Shown here piece by piece: positions 43,867 through 52,844 of a stretch of DNA of 64,000 bases. The first letter of the stretch is position 1, and every line of letters begins with the position of its first letter. The position numbers were made by a program, and so were the translations under genes. The stretch covers positions 1,302,001-1,366,000 of the forward strand of contig NZ_JAUSXV010000001.1 of NCBI RefSeq assembly GCF_030816295.1, in the 5' to 3' direction. This DNA is from Microbacterium natoriense. GTDB lineage: Bacteria > Actinomycetota > Actinomycetes > Actinomycetales > Microbacteriaceae. The notes under the pieces were generated by a model. It was not told where the DNA came from and made no database searches. It saw only the letters and a program-made list of their open reading frames with translations.

Positions 43867-44597
43867 ACGGACGACGGATGCTGGCCACCGCGGGCCGCGT
43901 GCTCGAGCAGCTTCGCCACGACCCCCGCTCGATCGCGCTGATGCTCGTCGCTCCGAGCCTGCTCGTGGGGCTGTTCGCCTGGCTGTTCAGCGATCAGGAC
44001 GGCGTGTTCGACCGCTTCGGCGGGGCGATCCTCGCGCTGTTCCCCTTCATCGTGATGTTCCTCATCACCTCGATCACGACGCTCCGCGAGCGACGCTCCG
44101 GCACTCTCGAGCGGCTCATGACGACACCGGTCGGCAAAGCCGACTTCATCCTCGGCTACGCTCTCGCGTTCGGGCTGATGGCGCTGCTGCAGGCCGTGAT
44201 CACGGTGTCGTTCGCGGTGGGCGTGTGCGGTCTCGACGTCGAAGGGCCGCTCTGGCAGCTCGGCCTGGTGGCCGTCGTCGACGCGCTGCTCGGCACCGCG
44301 CTGGGCCTGCTCGCGAGCGCTTTCGCGCAGACGGAGTTCCAGGCGGTGCAGTTCATGCCGCTGCTGGTGTTTCCGCAGATCATCCTCGGCGGGCTCTTCA
44401 TGCCGCGCGATCAGATGCCCGACGTGCTGTACGCGATCTCCGACTGGCTGCCGCTGAGCTACGCGATCGACGCGATCGGCGCAGTGACGGCGGCGGATGA
44501 GGAATGGGACCTGTACGGCCCGCTGCTCGTGGTGGTCGCGTTCGCGGTCGGCGCGCTGGTGCTCGCCTCGCTCACGCTGAGACGACGCACGCGGTAG
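43863..44597 (+). CDS. ABC-2 type permease
   Basis: 244 residues, six helices. It contains the ABC-2 mark RERRSGTLERLMTTPVGKADFILGYAL and QFMPLLVFPQIILGGLFMPRDQMPDVLYAIS. It pairs with the preceding ATPase to export a hydrophobic compound, possibly an antibiotic; the substrate cannot be inferred. Its ATG overlaps the ATPase stop. Confidence 0.9.
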   Translation: MNGRRMLATAGRVLEQLRHDPRSIALMLVAPSLLVGLFAWLFSDQDGVFDRFGGAILALFPFIVMFLITSITTLRERRSGTLERLMTTPVGKADFILGYALAFGLMALLQAVITVSFAVGVCGLDVEGPLWQLGLVAVVDALLGTALGLLASAFAQTEFQAVQFMPLLVFPQIILGGLFMPRDQMPDVLYAISDWLPLSYAIDAIGAVTAADEEWDLYGPLLVVVAFAVGALVLASLTLRRRTR

Positions 44598-44603
44598 CCC
44601 GGA

Positions 44604-47163
44604 TCATCGTTGCGGGCGGCGAGTGGTGTGGCGCGTGGGCGGCGTCTGCCAGGGGTCTTCCGGCCACGGATGCTTCGGATAGCGGCCACGCATCTCGGCG
44701 CGGACCTGCGTGTAGGGACCGGACCAGAACGACGCGAGGTCGCTGGTGACGGCGAGAGGACGCCCGGCAGGCGAGAGCAGGTGGAAGAGCACGGGAACGC
44801 GGCCGCCGGCCAGGCGGGGCGTCTCGGCCCAGCCGAAGCACTCCTGCAGCTTTACGGCGACGACGGGTTGCGCCGTCGGGTCGTCGACCGGCGGGTAGGT
44901 GATGCGGACCCGCGATCCGCTGGGCACCTCGAGGCGCTCCGGCGCCAGGGTGTCGAGATCGGATGCCGCGGGCCATGGCAGCAGCCGGCGCAGAGCCGGG
45001 GTGAGATCGATGCGCCCAGCCCTGGTACCCGTCGCGAGGGTGCCGAGTTCCGGGCCGAGCCAGTCGTCGAGGCCGTCGAGCAGGGCCGCGTCGGAGACGT
45101 CCGGCCAGGGAGCACCGACCGCGTGGTGCAGCAGACCCAGTCGGCGGCGCAGACCGTCTGCGGCATCCGACCAGGTGAACACGTCGAGACCGCGATCACG
45201 GATCGCTCTGCGCACCGCGTCGTGGCCGTCTTCCGCGGTCACGCGTACGGGAACGGAGGAGCGCACGATCGAACCGACTCGGCGCTCGCGCCGGGCGACG
45301 ACGCGGTCGCCGACGAACTCCGCTTCGACGCGGTCTGTGAGCAGATGACCGGCGGCCTGCTCCATCTGGCTCTCCGAGATGACGGCGGCCGAGCGGATCA
45401 CGGCTCCCGTGCCTGCGGCCAGACGACCGGCGGCCCTGGCCACCTCGGCGACGGCGAGCCATTCGGTGTCTGCCAGAGGCGCGGACACCCCGGCCCTGGT
45501 GCCCGATGCGAGCAGGAACGTCGCGCCGTCCGCTGATCGCTCGACCCGGTGGGCGACCCGCTCGGGGAACGCGAGAGCCACGACGACCCCGGCGTCGTCG
45601 AGGCTGGGGCGGCGCGCTGCCGGCGTCTCCGGCGGGGCGTAGCGCAGAAGCCGGTCGACCTCGCGGGTCCAGCGCTGCGCATCGGGTCCGCGACGGCCGC
45701 GCATGCCCGCTATCGCACTCGCGACGTCGGCCTCGGCGATGCGGATGTCGCCGCTGAGCAGCGCGACGACCTCGGCTGCGAGTCGGGCGCCGACGATCGG
45801 TGCGCCGTCACGCAACGCACGGGCGAGGCGGGGATCTGCCGGGATGCGGGCGAGATCACGGCCGGCAGGTGTCGCTCGGCCTTCTGCATCGATCGCGCCG
45901 AGGGCGCGCAGCACGGCGAGCGCCTCGCGCAGGCTGTCGGCGGGTGGCGGGTCGATCATCCGCAGACCAACCCCTCCGGGCGTTCCCCAGCAGGCCAGCA
46001 GGAGGGCGGCATCGGCGAGGTCGGTCGTGACGATCTCCGGCGCGGGTCTGGCCGGGGCTGCGGCATACGTGCGCTCGTCGATGCAGCGGATCACCGTGCC
46101 CGGCCCCTGACGCGTGGCGCGCCCCGCGCGCTGCACCGCGGACGAGCGCGGCGAGCCCGTCGTGATCAGGCCGCTCATGCCGCGAGCGGCGTCGCGCTGC
46201 GGATGCCGTGAGAGGCAGCTGTCGACGACGATACGGACGCCGGGGACCGTGAGCGACGATTCGGCGAGAGACGTGGTCACGATGATGCGCGGCGGTTGAC
46301 CGCTGTCGCGGCCTCTGATGACGGCATCCTGCTCGGTGGCCGGGATCTGGCCGTGCAGTTCACGGACGTCGAACTCGGCCGCGTCCTGACGGATGAGGCG
46401 GGCGATCTCGGAGACTTCGCGGGCACCGGGGGCGAACACCAGGACGTCGGCGGATGGGATGTCGCGGGTGAGCTCGCGCCCGGCGGATGCCGCGGTGCGG
46501 GCAACGTGGTCCGAGGAAAGCCCGGGTGACGCCCCGCTCGTCGAGGCGCGGCGACGCACTCGGGGCCCACAGCTCGGTGAGGGTGTGCGCGGGGACGGCG
46601 TGCGAGACGATCGGGGCCGGCGACCCGTCGCTGCCGATCACCGCGGCGATGCGGTCGGCGTCGATGGTCGCCGACATCGCGACGAGCACGAGGTCGTCGC
46701 GCAGCTGGCGGGTCTCGCCGAGCAGCCCGACGAGCAGGTCGGTCTCGAGCGCCCGTTCATGCACTTCGTCGATGACGACCGCATCGATGCCGTCGAGGCC
46801 GGGATCGTCGAGCATCCGTCGCAGGAGCACGCCGGCGGTGACGAACTCGATCCGCGTCGATGTCGACACCTGGCGCTCGCCGCGGACCGTGAATCCGACC
46901 CTGGCTCCAAGCGCGGATCCGTCGAGCTGCGCGAGGCGGCGGGCGGCGGCGCGTGCGGCCACACGGCGCGGCTGCGTGACGATCACGCGGCCGGGGGATC
47001 GCGATGCGAGCAGCGGCGGCACGAGGGTGGTCTTGCCGGTGCCGGGCGGCGCGCTCACGACGACGGATGAGCTCTGCTCGAGCGCGCCCCGCAGCTCGTC
47101 GAGCGCGGCGGCGAAGGCGAGCCCGTCGCCGATCCTCGTCAGGTCGAAGCCGGTGGCCGTCAT
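44604..47163 (-). pseudogene. hrpB: ATP-dependent RNA helicase HrpB, one-base frameshift
   Basis: The N-terminal part (47163 to about 46530) has VVVSAPPGTGKTTLVPPLL (Walker A), VIDEVHERALETD (DEVH) and VAMSATIDAD. The C-terminal part (to 44604) holds DVLVFAPGAREVSEIARLI, VTTSLAESSLTVPGVRIVVDS, SSAVQRAGRATRQGPG and the HrpB C-terminal domain ending WPEDPWQTPP. The frame breaks after SPRLDERGV at a run of four C (plus strand, 46532-46535 region); removing one base gives a normal 852-residue DEAH-box HrpB. If the break is real only a truncated helicase core would be made. Role in bacteria is poorly defined (RNA processing). Confidence 0.85.
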
Positions 47164-47197
47164 CCGTCGGGCCTCGTGCGTACGCGGATCCGCAGCA

Positions 47198-47728
47198 CTA
47201 GAGGTTGATGGCGATCAGCGTGACGACGACGACCAGGATCACGACGGCCACGCCGCCCCCGCATCCGATGGCGATGAGCGGGCCGTAGCCGAGACGGGAG
47301 ACCTGTGCTCCCGAGTTCCGCGCGGCGACGATGAACTCGGGTCCGCCCCCGGTGTTCCACGCGCTGGCGGCTGCGGCCTGGTTCACGCCTCGCCCGACGT
47401 CGACTCCTGCCCCGAAGACCGGCTTGTCGAGCACGCTGGCTGCGGTTCCCGCCACGCCGTAGCCGATCGCGCGGCCCACGGCGCGCGGCTTCGCGAGGAT
47501 CGGGTAGCTCTGTCCGCGGACCACGAGAGTGATGCGCTGAGCGGCCGACTTCACGGTGACCTCCGTCGCGGGCACGCTGAAGTACTGCGTCCATCCGGCC
47601 GGAGAGCCGACCCAGAGCGTGACGAAGCCGTTGCTGACCTCCGCCTGTGCGGGGTACCAGTTTCCGGTGGCGTTGTCGCCGAGAGATCCTGCGAACACGG
47701 CGTACGGCGGCTGAATCGGCATCGTCAT
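47198..47728 (-). CDS. tail-anchored membrane protein, hypothetical
   Basis: 176 residues. The N-terminal 60 residues are strand-rich (GNWYPAQAEVSNGFVTLWVGSPAGW, FSVPATEVTVKSAAQRITLVV); a small-residue-rich middle follows, and one strongly hydrophobic helix sits at the very end (about 150-174, GPLIAIGCGGGVAVVILVVVVTLI). No family recognised. ATG 47728 lies 6 bases after minus-strand TAGACT, a leaderless pattern. Downstream of flotillin but separated by a terminator-like hairpin. Confidence 0.65.
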   Translation of the reverse strand: MTMPIQPPYAVFAGSLGDNATGNWYPAQAEVSNGFVTLWVGSPAGWTQYFSVPATEVTVKSAAQRITLVVRGQSYPILAKPRAVGRAIGYGVAGTAASVLDKPVFGAGVDVGRGVNQAAAASAWNTGGGPEFIVAARNSGAQVSRLGYGPLIAIGCGGGVAVVILVVVVTLIAINL

Positions 47729-47734
47729 GGCTCG

Positions 47735-47740
47735 AGTCTA
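47735..47740 (-). promoter_or_regulatory. -10 hexamer of the leaderless tail-anchored protein gene
   Basis: Minus-strand TAGACT with 6 bases to ATG 47728. Confidence 0.45.
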
Positions 47741-47770
47741 CGAAACCGGCAGAGCCGGCGAGCACGAGGA

Positions 47771-47801
47771 AGGCCGCCCCGCGTGGATGCGGGACGGCCC
47801 T
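47771..47801 (-). terminator. hairpin terminator of the flotillin gene
   Basis: AGGCCGCCCCGC and GCGGGACGGCC form an 11-bp stem with one mismatch or wobble around GTGGAT, 9 bases beyond the flotillin stop. Confidence 0.55.
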
Positions 47802-47809
47802 CCTGGTCG

Positions 47810-49402
47810 TCACTCTGCGGTGGGGGCCGCGGGCGGCGGGGGTGTGGTCGGCTTCGGGTGGCGGACCACCGGGGCAGACGCGGATGCTGTGGCCATGCTC
47901 TCGCCGATGCCGCGGCCGACGGCCTGGCCCTGGATGATCGAGGCGAGGTCGACTCCCGTGGCTGCGCTGACGCTGTCGAACACCGACTTCAGCGCCTTGG
48001 CGCTGTCGGCGCCGACGAGGTCGGAGGCGCCGTCGCCGGATCCGCCGATGATCGACACGTTGCCGATCGTCGAGTAGCCCTTGGCGAACTCAGCCATGAT
48101 CGACGGCAGCACGTCGAGCACGCGCTGGGAGAGGAACGCGTCCTGGTTGGAGGCGATGGCCTTGGCTTCTGCCTCGACCGCAGCTGCGCGTGCCTCACCT
48201 TCGGCGCGGATCGCGTCGGCCTCGGCGTTGGCGCGCAGACGCCGTGCCTCTGCTTCGGCCTCGGCCTGGGAGCGGAGTGCGTTGGCTTCACCGGTCGCGC
48301 GGGCGACTGCGGCTGCGGCCTCACCGTTCGCCTTGGCCTTGTCGGCCTCGGCCTGCTGCTCGGCGATGCGTGTGCGGGCCTCAGCCTGCTTGACCTGCTC
48401 GATTGCCGCGGCCTCTGCCGCCCTCTCTCGCGTGTAGAGTTCGGCCTGGGCGCGAGTCTCCGCTTCGTACCGCTGCGCGTCGGCGACACGCTTGACGTCG
48501 GCGTCGAGCTGGGCCTGCTTGTTCTCGGCCTGTTGCTGCAGAACCGCCTGCTGAGTCTGCTCGCGGGCGAGGTTCTCGGCCTGCTCGGCCTCGGCGCGTG
48601 CGCGACCGATTCCGGCGTTGGCGTTGGCGGTGTTGGTGTCGAGAGCGGTCTGCTCGACGAGGTTGGCTTCCTGGTTCGCGATGTTCTTCTGGTTGATCGC
48701 GCGGTCGGCGTTCGTCTGCGAGATCTCGGCGGACTGACGCTTCGCCTGGATCTCGGGGGCGCCGAGGGACTGGATGTATCCGACCTTGTCGGTGATCCCC
48801 TTGATCTGGAACGAGTCGAGGATGAGACCCTGCTCGGCGAGCTCCTGCGAGACGTCGGCGGCGATCTGGTCGGAGAACTTCTTGCGCTCGCGCATGAGTT
48901 CGACGACCGACAGGGTGGCGACGATGCCTCGAAGCGCTCCTTCGAGCTGCTCGGTGGTGAACTGCTCGATCGCCTTGTCCTGCGAGGCGAAGCGCTCTGC
49001 AGCTCGGCGCACGAGGATCGGGTCGGACCCGATCTTGACGATCGCGACGCCGTCGACGTTGAGGGTGACGCTGTCGAGCGACTGCGCCTCGGCGTTCAGC
49101 GAGACCTGACGCGAGCGCAGCGAGATGATCTCGTGGCGCTGGGTGATCGGGTTGACGAGCGACTTGCCGTTCACGATCACCGTGACGGGAGACTCTTCGG
49201 TCTCGCCGCGGCTGGTGCCGTCTGCGGCGACGACGGTGCGCTGCACCTTCTGCTTGCGACCCGAGATGACGAGGGCCTCGTCGGCGCGGGCGACCTTGAT
49301 CCAGCTGCGTGCGAACAGCAGCAGGATGAGAAGGACGACGATCGCGACGACGATCGCGATCCCGACGATGACGAGAGTGCCGATTGCTCCGGCGATCTCC
49401 AT
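47810..49402 (-). CDS. flotillin-family (SPFH) membrane protein
   Basis: 530 residues. An N-terminal membrane segment (about 5-33, TLVIVGIAIVVAIVVLLILLL) precedes a SPFH/PHB domain (to about 230; ISLRSRQVSLNAEAQSLDSV). Next comes a long Ala/Glu/Gln coiled coil (about 230-430) with the flotillin EA-repeat style, and a C-terminal part with a Pro-rich end. Flotillins assemble into membrane scaffolds that influence fluidity and protein clustering. GGGAGG 5 bases before ATG 49402 fixes the start; longer readings are not protein-like. No NfeD gene is adjacent. Confidence 0.92.
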   Translation of the reverse strand: MEIAGAIGTLVIVGIAIVVAIVVLLILLLFARSWIKVARADEALVISGRKQKVQRTVVAADGTSRGETEESPVTVIVNGKSLVNPITQRHEIISLRSRQVSLNAEAQSLDSVTLNVDGVAIVKIGSDPILVRRAAERFASQDKAIEQFTTEQLEGALRGIVATLSVVELMRERKKFSDQIAADVSQELAEQGLILDSFQIKGITDKVGYIQSLGAPEIQAKRQSAEISQTNADRAINQKNIANQEANLVEQTALDTNTANANAGIGRARAEAEQAENLAREQTQQAVLQQQAENKQAQLDADVKRVADAQRYEAETRAQAELYTRERAAEAAAIEQVKQAEARTRIAEQQAEADKAKANGEAAAAVARATGEANALRSQAEAEAEARRLRANAEADAIRAEGEARAAAVEAEAKAIASNQDAFLSQRVLDVLPSIMAEFAKGYSTIGNVSIIGGSGDGASDLVGADSAKALKSVFDSVSAATGVDLASIIQGQAVGRGIGESMATASASAPVVRHPKPTTPPPPAAPTAE

Positions 49403-49559
49403 GGATGACCTCCCTGGTTCCCCCCGAGGGGGCGGTCGAGTGTGCTGCGCGGTCGCGCAGACGTACAGGCTCCACCCTGCCAGATCCGATGCATCGCTGC
49501 ATGGGCACTGCTGCCCACCGGATGAGTTCGGCCCGCCGAGGGCCCGCCGCCGCCCGGCT

Positions 49560-50906
49560 TCACGCCGCGAGGGTGTACCGGGCAAGCCCTCCGAGTCGCG
49601 GCGTGCGCGCCGGATCGACATAGGGCGGAGGGATGAACCACACTCTGGAGGCGGCGCCGGCTCCGTCGATGCGGATCTCCCATCCGTTGTCGTGGATGCG
49701 ATGGTGGCAGCTCTCGCACAACAGCACCCCGTTGCTCAGATCGGTCGGGCCGGCATCCCGTTGCCACCAGGCGATGTGGTGAGCCTTCGTCATCTCTGGC
49801 GGCAGACCGCACATCGCGCATCCTCCGTCGCGTTCGGCGAGAGCCATGCGCTGCGCTTTCGTGAACAGCCGCTTCTCGCGACCCCAGTCGAGGATCTCGC
49901 CGGCGGAGTCGAGGACGCAGGGGATGACGCCTCCCGAAGCGGCCATCCGTCGGACGGCCGCGATGCTGATCGGGCGGTCGGCGCCGTCGACAGTGCCGGA
50001 ACCCGTGCCGGCCATCAGGTCTTCGAGGTTCACACGCACGACGACCGTCGCCCCGGCGAGGGCGGGCGCGCGGTTGTCGCATCCGAGCGTGTGAGCGCAG
50101 ATCGAGCTCAGCGCGTCGGCCTGCAGCATCGCGACCGAGCGGTGATCGGCGTCAGGGGCATCGGGGTCGACAGCGTCTTTGCGTGCACCGAAGGCGGAGG
50201 AGACCCACCCGGTGATGGCCGCGCGGATCGGCGCTGCCGACTCGATGTCGAAGACCGCGTTGAGGTGCAGGGCTCCGTCGCGCTCGAACATCGTCAGCGA
50301 CCGCCGCGCTCGTGCCTCGGCATCGCGTGGCGCCACGCCGTCGGGATCGAGCCATGCTTCCGCGCGGGCGATCAGCTTGCGGACGTCATCCAGAGACAGA
50401 GAGCCGGCCTTGTCGACGAGGAGTCGCTCGGCCTCGTCGATGCGAGAGATGTCGCTCGTGAGTCGCGCCCGGTCGAGCAGCGCGATGATGAGCGCTGCCG
50501 CGGTCGTGTGGAGCCCGCCGGCGGCGATCGCCTTCTGAATGGCGGGGTACTTCGCGGGCAGCCGCTCGCCCAGCAGGTCGCGGCGTGGCGCGGTCGCCTC
50601 GCCGACTTTCACCAGTCGGGTGGCGTCTCCGGCAGACGTGCCGCTGGTCGTCGCGATCAGCTGGGCGGCACCGCGGAACCCCTGCTGCTTCGCGAGCGAC
50701 TCGGGGCCGAGCTCGGGCCGGGATTCGCGCGCGATGCCCGCCGCGATCTCGACGTGAAGTGCGTCGATGAGCCGACGCATCGCGCCGAGCGCGTCATTGG
50801 CCTCCACGAGCTGCGCGCGGGTGAAATCCTCTGTCTCACCGGCATCCGACCACAGTGAATCGAGGCGGGCGACCGCCTCGTGCAGTGGAGTGAGGTGCGA
50901 GGACAT
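49560..50906 (-). CDS. DUF222 protein with C-terminal HNH nuclease domain
   Basis: 448 residues. The DUF222 (13E12-repeat type) helical region covers about 30-310; the HNH domain at about 350-410 has CAMCGLPPEMTKAHHIAWW and LCESCHHRIHDNGWEI, with both Cys pairs and the catalytic His present. Such genes are multicopy in many actinobacteria; their role (mobile or DNA-processing nuclease) is unsettled. ATG 50906 lies 6 bases from minus-strand TACGCT, so it is probably leaderless. Confidence 0.9.
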   Translation of the reverse strand: MSSHLTPLHEAVARLDSLWSDAGETEDFTRAQLVEANDALGAMRRLIDALHVEIAAGIARESRPELGPESLAKQQGFRGAAQLIATTSGTSAGDATRLVKVGEATAPRRDLLGERLPAKYPAIQKAIAAGGLHTTAAALIIALLDRARLTSDISRIDEAERLLVDKAGSLSLDDVRKLIARAEAWLDPDGVAPRDAEARARRSLTMFERDGALHLNAVFDIESAAPIRAAITGWVSSAFGARKDAVDPDAPDADHRSVAMLQADALSSICAHTLGCDNRAPALAGATVVVRVNLEDLMAGTGSGTVDGADRPISIAAVRRMAASGGVIPCVLDSAGEILDWGREKRLFTKAQRMALAERDGGCAMCGLPPEMTKAHHIAWWQRDAGPTDLSNGVLLCESCHHRIHDNGWEIRIDGAGAASRVWFIPPPYVDPARTPRLGGLARYTLAA

Positions 50907-50912
50907 GCATCC

Positions 50913-50918
50913 AGCGTA
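50913..50918 (-). promoter_or_regulatory. -10 hexamer of the leaderless DUF222-HNH gene
   Basis: Minus-strand TACGCT with 6 bases to ATG 50906. The -35 region coincides with the palindromes at 50936-50969. Confidence 0.5.
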
Positions 50919-50935
50919 CGCTCGAGCAGAGCGAC

Positions 50936-50969
50936 TATTCGAATGTAGTTTCGAATATGTGGAAACTAC
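50936..50969. promoter_or_regulatory. two overlapping palindromes in the MarR-DUF222 gap
   Basis: TATTCGAA / TTCGAATA (50936-50943, 50950-50957) and GTAGTTTC / GAAACTAC (50945-50952, 50962-50969) are both perfect 8-bp arm pairs and overlap each other. They cover the -35 area of the DUF222-HNH promoter. The adjacent MarR protein is a candidate binder. Confidence 0.6.
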
Positions 50970-50993
50970 TTACATCGCCTTTCGCGAAGATCA

Positions 50994-51425
50994 TCACGAA
51001 TGGTTGCGCAGCTTCTCCGTGAGGTCGCGCAGTGTTCGCAGCTCCTCGTCGTCGAGGTGCGACATGCGCTCGGCGATCGAGCGGCCGTGCACGGTGGCGA
51101 GTGTGCGGAAGGCCCGCGCGCCGGCATCCGTCGCTCTGACCAGGGCACCGCGACCGTCTTCGGGATCAGGGCATTTCGCGATGAGGCCGCGAGAGACCAT
51201 GCGGTCGATCAGGCGGGAGACGCTGGGCTGGCTGATCAGCATGTTGCTGGTGACGTCACGGAGCCGCGCAGTCATGCCGGGGGAGCGCGTCGCCGTGAGC
51301 AGGACGTCGTACTCTGCCTGCGAGAGGTGGGCGTCGTCGAAGTCCTTCACCATCTCGTCGAACAGCTCGTGCTGCGCGCGGAAGAGGCTCTCCCACGCCT
51401 CGAGGGCGAGCTTGCGATCGGTCAT
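50994..51425 (-). CDS. MarR-family transcriptional regulator
   Basis: 143 residues. The winged helix includes LSQAEYDVLLTATRSPGMTARLRDV, NMLISQPSVSRLIDRMVSRGLIAK (recognition helix) and DGRGALVRATDAGARAF (wing). ATG 51425 stands 7 bases from minus-strand TACGCT (leaderless). It lies upstream of DUF222-HNH in the same direction, 87 bases apart, with palindromes between. Confidence 0.9.
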   Translation of the reverse strand: MTDRKLALEAWESLFRAQHELFDEMVKDFDDAHLSQAEYDVLLTATRSPGMTARLRDVTSNMLISQPSVSRLIDRMVSRGLIAKCPDPEDGRGALVRATDAGARAFRTLATVHGRSIAERMSHLDDEELRTLRDLTEKLRNHS

Positions 51426-51432
51426 GGAGAAC

Positions 51433-51438
51433 AGCGTA
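51433..51438 (-). promoter_or_regulatory. -10 hexamer of the leaderless MarR gene
   Basis: Minus-strand TACGCT with 7 bases to ATG 51425, the same hexamer as before the DUF222 gene. Confidence 0.45.
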
Positions 51439-51540
51439 CTGGCACTCGCGGACACCGCGCGGGCGGTCGCCGCGACGTCCCTCGGGTCGGGTTCGGGGGT
51501 GGTCGGCGGGGCCGGCGGGAAGGCCGCCGGCCCCGGATGA

Positions 51541-51936
51541 TCAGCCCTGGTCGTGCGCGGTCGTCATCCACTGCACGAGTTGGTAGATCACGCCGTTGGG
51601 GTCGCGCATCTGGAAGTAGCGCTCGCCCCACGGCTCGGTCTCGATAGGGGTCGCGATGTCGACGCCCTGCGCCTGCAGGCGGCTGTACTCGGTGTCGATG
51701 TCATCCACTGTGAACACGACGAGCAGGCCGGATGCGGCGCCTGCCTGCGACTGCGGCTTGAAGCTCGCCAGTCCCGTCCGCAGGTAGATCAGGTTGATTC
51801 CGGCGTCCGCGCGGGTCAGCGAACTGAACCCGTCGGCGGCCATGGCGATGGTGAAGCCGAGGTGCTGCTCAACCCATCGGCTGGACGCTTCGACATCGGG
51901 GACGTTGAGGGAGACGGCGGATGCGATGATGTTCAT
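51541..51936 (-). CDS. VOC-superfamily (glyoxalase/bleomycin-resistance-like) protein
   Basis: 131 residues with paired beta-alpha-beta-beta-beta modules: AVSLNVPDVEASSRWVEQHLGFTI, then FTVDDIDTEYSRLQAQGVDI and the end WGERYFQMRDPNGVIYQLVQW. Family members are metal-dependent lyases, dioxygenases or drug-binding proteins; the Glu/His ligands of glyoxalase I are not all evident, so a binding protein is as likely. AGGAG before ATG 51936. Divergent from a TetR gene, which probably represses it. Confidence 0.87.
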   Translation of the reverse strand: MNIIASAVSLNVPDVEASSRWVEQHLGFTIAMAADGFSSLTRADAGINLIYLRTGLASFKPQSQAGAASGLLVVFTVDDIDTEYSRLQAQGVDIATPIETEPWGERYFQMRDPNGVIYQLVQWMTTAHDQG

Positions 51937-51953
51937 GGCTCTCCTTGCTATTC

Positions 51954-51980
51954 TGTACGACGTACAATGTAATGCGTACA
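51954..51980. promoter_or_regulatory. twin TetR-type operators between VOC and TetR genes
   Basis: TGTACGACGTACA (51954-51966) is a perfect palindrome; TGTAATGCGTACA (51968-51980) is a second, partly diverged copy (TGTA-N5-TACA). They sit 17 and 31 bases before the VOC gene and 25-50 before the TetR gene. Confidence 0.65.
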
Positions 51981-52005
51981 ACGCAACTGTGACAAGATCA
52001 TTCCC

Positions 52006-52764
52006 GTGAGCTCCGAACGCACCGGATCCGGCGAGCCCAGCAGAACCCTCGCGCTGCTGTGGGGTGAGCCGCTCGCGCCGCGTAAAGGGCCCGCTCGATC
52101 GATCACCGTGACGCAGATCGTCCACGCCGCCCTCTCGATCGCCGACGAGAGCGGACTGGGCGCCGTCACCATGAGGGCGGTCGCCGAGCGGGTCGGGGTG
52201 TCGACCATGTCGGTGTACACCTACGTTCCCGGCAAGCCGGAACTGCTCGATCTCATGGTCGATGCGCTGTACCTCGGGATGGAGCGGATGCCGTGGCGCG
52301 ACGAGCGTTGGCGGGATCGTGCCGTGGCTGTGGCCGAGAGCAACCGCTCGCTGCTGGAAACCCATCCGTGGATGACAGAGGTTGCGGCGCTCAGTCGTCC
52401 TCCGCTCGGGCCGGGAGTGATGGTGAAGTACGAGCACGAACTCGCGGCATTCGACGACGCGGGTCTCGATGACGTCGACGTCGATGCCGCGTTGACGTTC
52501 CTTATCGGTTTCGTGCAGTCGCACTGCCGCGCGGCGCACGATGCCGAACGCGCGACGACCGACACGGCGATGAGCGATGCGCAATGGTGGGAGGCGAATC
52601 AGCCGATCCTCGCGCGGGCTTTCGATCCGGAGGTCTATCCGCGGGCGGTGCGCATCGGTGCAGCGGCAGGGGAGGCGCAAGGGGCCGCGTGGTCTGCTGA
52701 TGGCGCGTGGGAGTTCGGTCTCGAACGGGTCCTCGACGGGCTCGCGGCGCTGATCGAGCGCTGA
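52006..52764 (+). CDS. TetR-family regulator
   Basis: 252 residues. A 30-residue lead precedes the HTH (VTQIVHAALSIADESGLGAVTMRAVAERVGVSTMSVYTYV in parts, about 35-75), followed by a long helical C-terminal domain with TetR_C features (WRDRAVAVAESNRSLLETHPW). The TLALLWG lead is typical of a subgroup with TetR/AcrR_C extension. Start GTG 52006. Divergent from the VOC gene with operators between; a bidirectional terminator follows. Confidence 0.87.
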   Translation: MSSERTGSGEPSRTLALLWGEPLAPRKGPARSITVTQIVHAALSIADESGLGAVTMRAVAERVGVSTMSVYTYVPGKPELLDLMVDALYLGMERMPWRDERWRDRAVAVAESNRSLLETHPWMTEVAALSRPPLGPGVMVKYEHELAAFDDAGLDDVDVDAALTFLIGFVQSHCRAAHDAERATTDTAMSDAQWWEANQPILARAFDPEVYPRAVRIGAAAGEAQGAAWSADGAWEFGLERVLDGLAALIER

Positions 52765-52810
52765 ATCAGCGGATGCTGTCCGGTCGAGGGGTCCGTCGAC
52801 GGCACAAGTA

Positions 52811-52844
52811 AAGGGCCGGTCGGAGAGGCTCCCGACCGGCCCTT
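52811..52844. terminator. bidirectional terminator
   Basis: A perfect 13-bp stem AAGGGCCGGTCGG / CCGACCGGCCCTT with an 8-base loop, between the ends of the TetR gene (plus) and the Pr6Pr gene (minus). The A and T ends give short T runs either way. No gene is seen in the rest of the 212-base gap. Confidence 0.75.

Noticed and set aside
46487..49408. 973-codon plus-strand open frame
   Set aside because: Antisense to flotillin and hrpB; repetitive Gly/Leu/Val content mirrors the flotillin coiled-coil codons.
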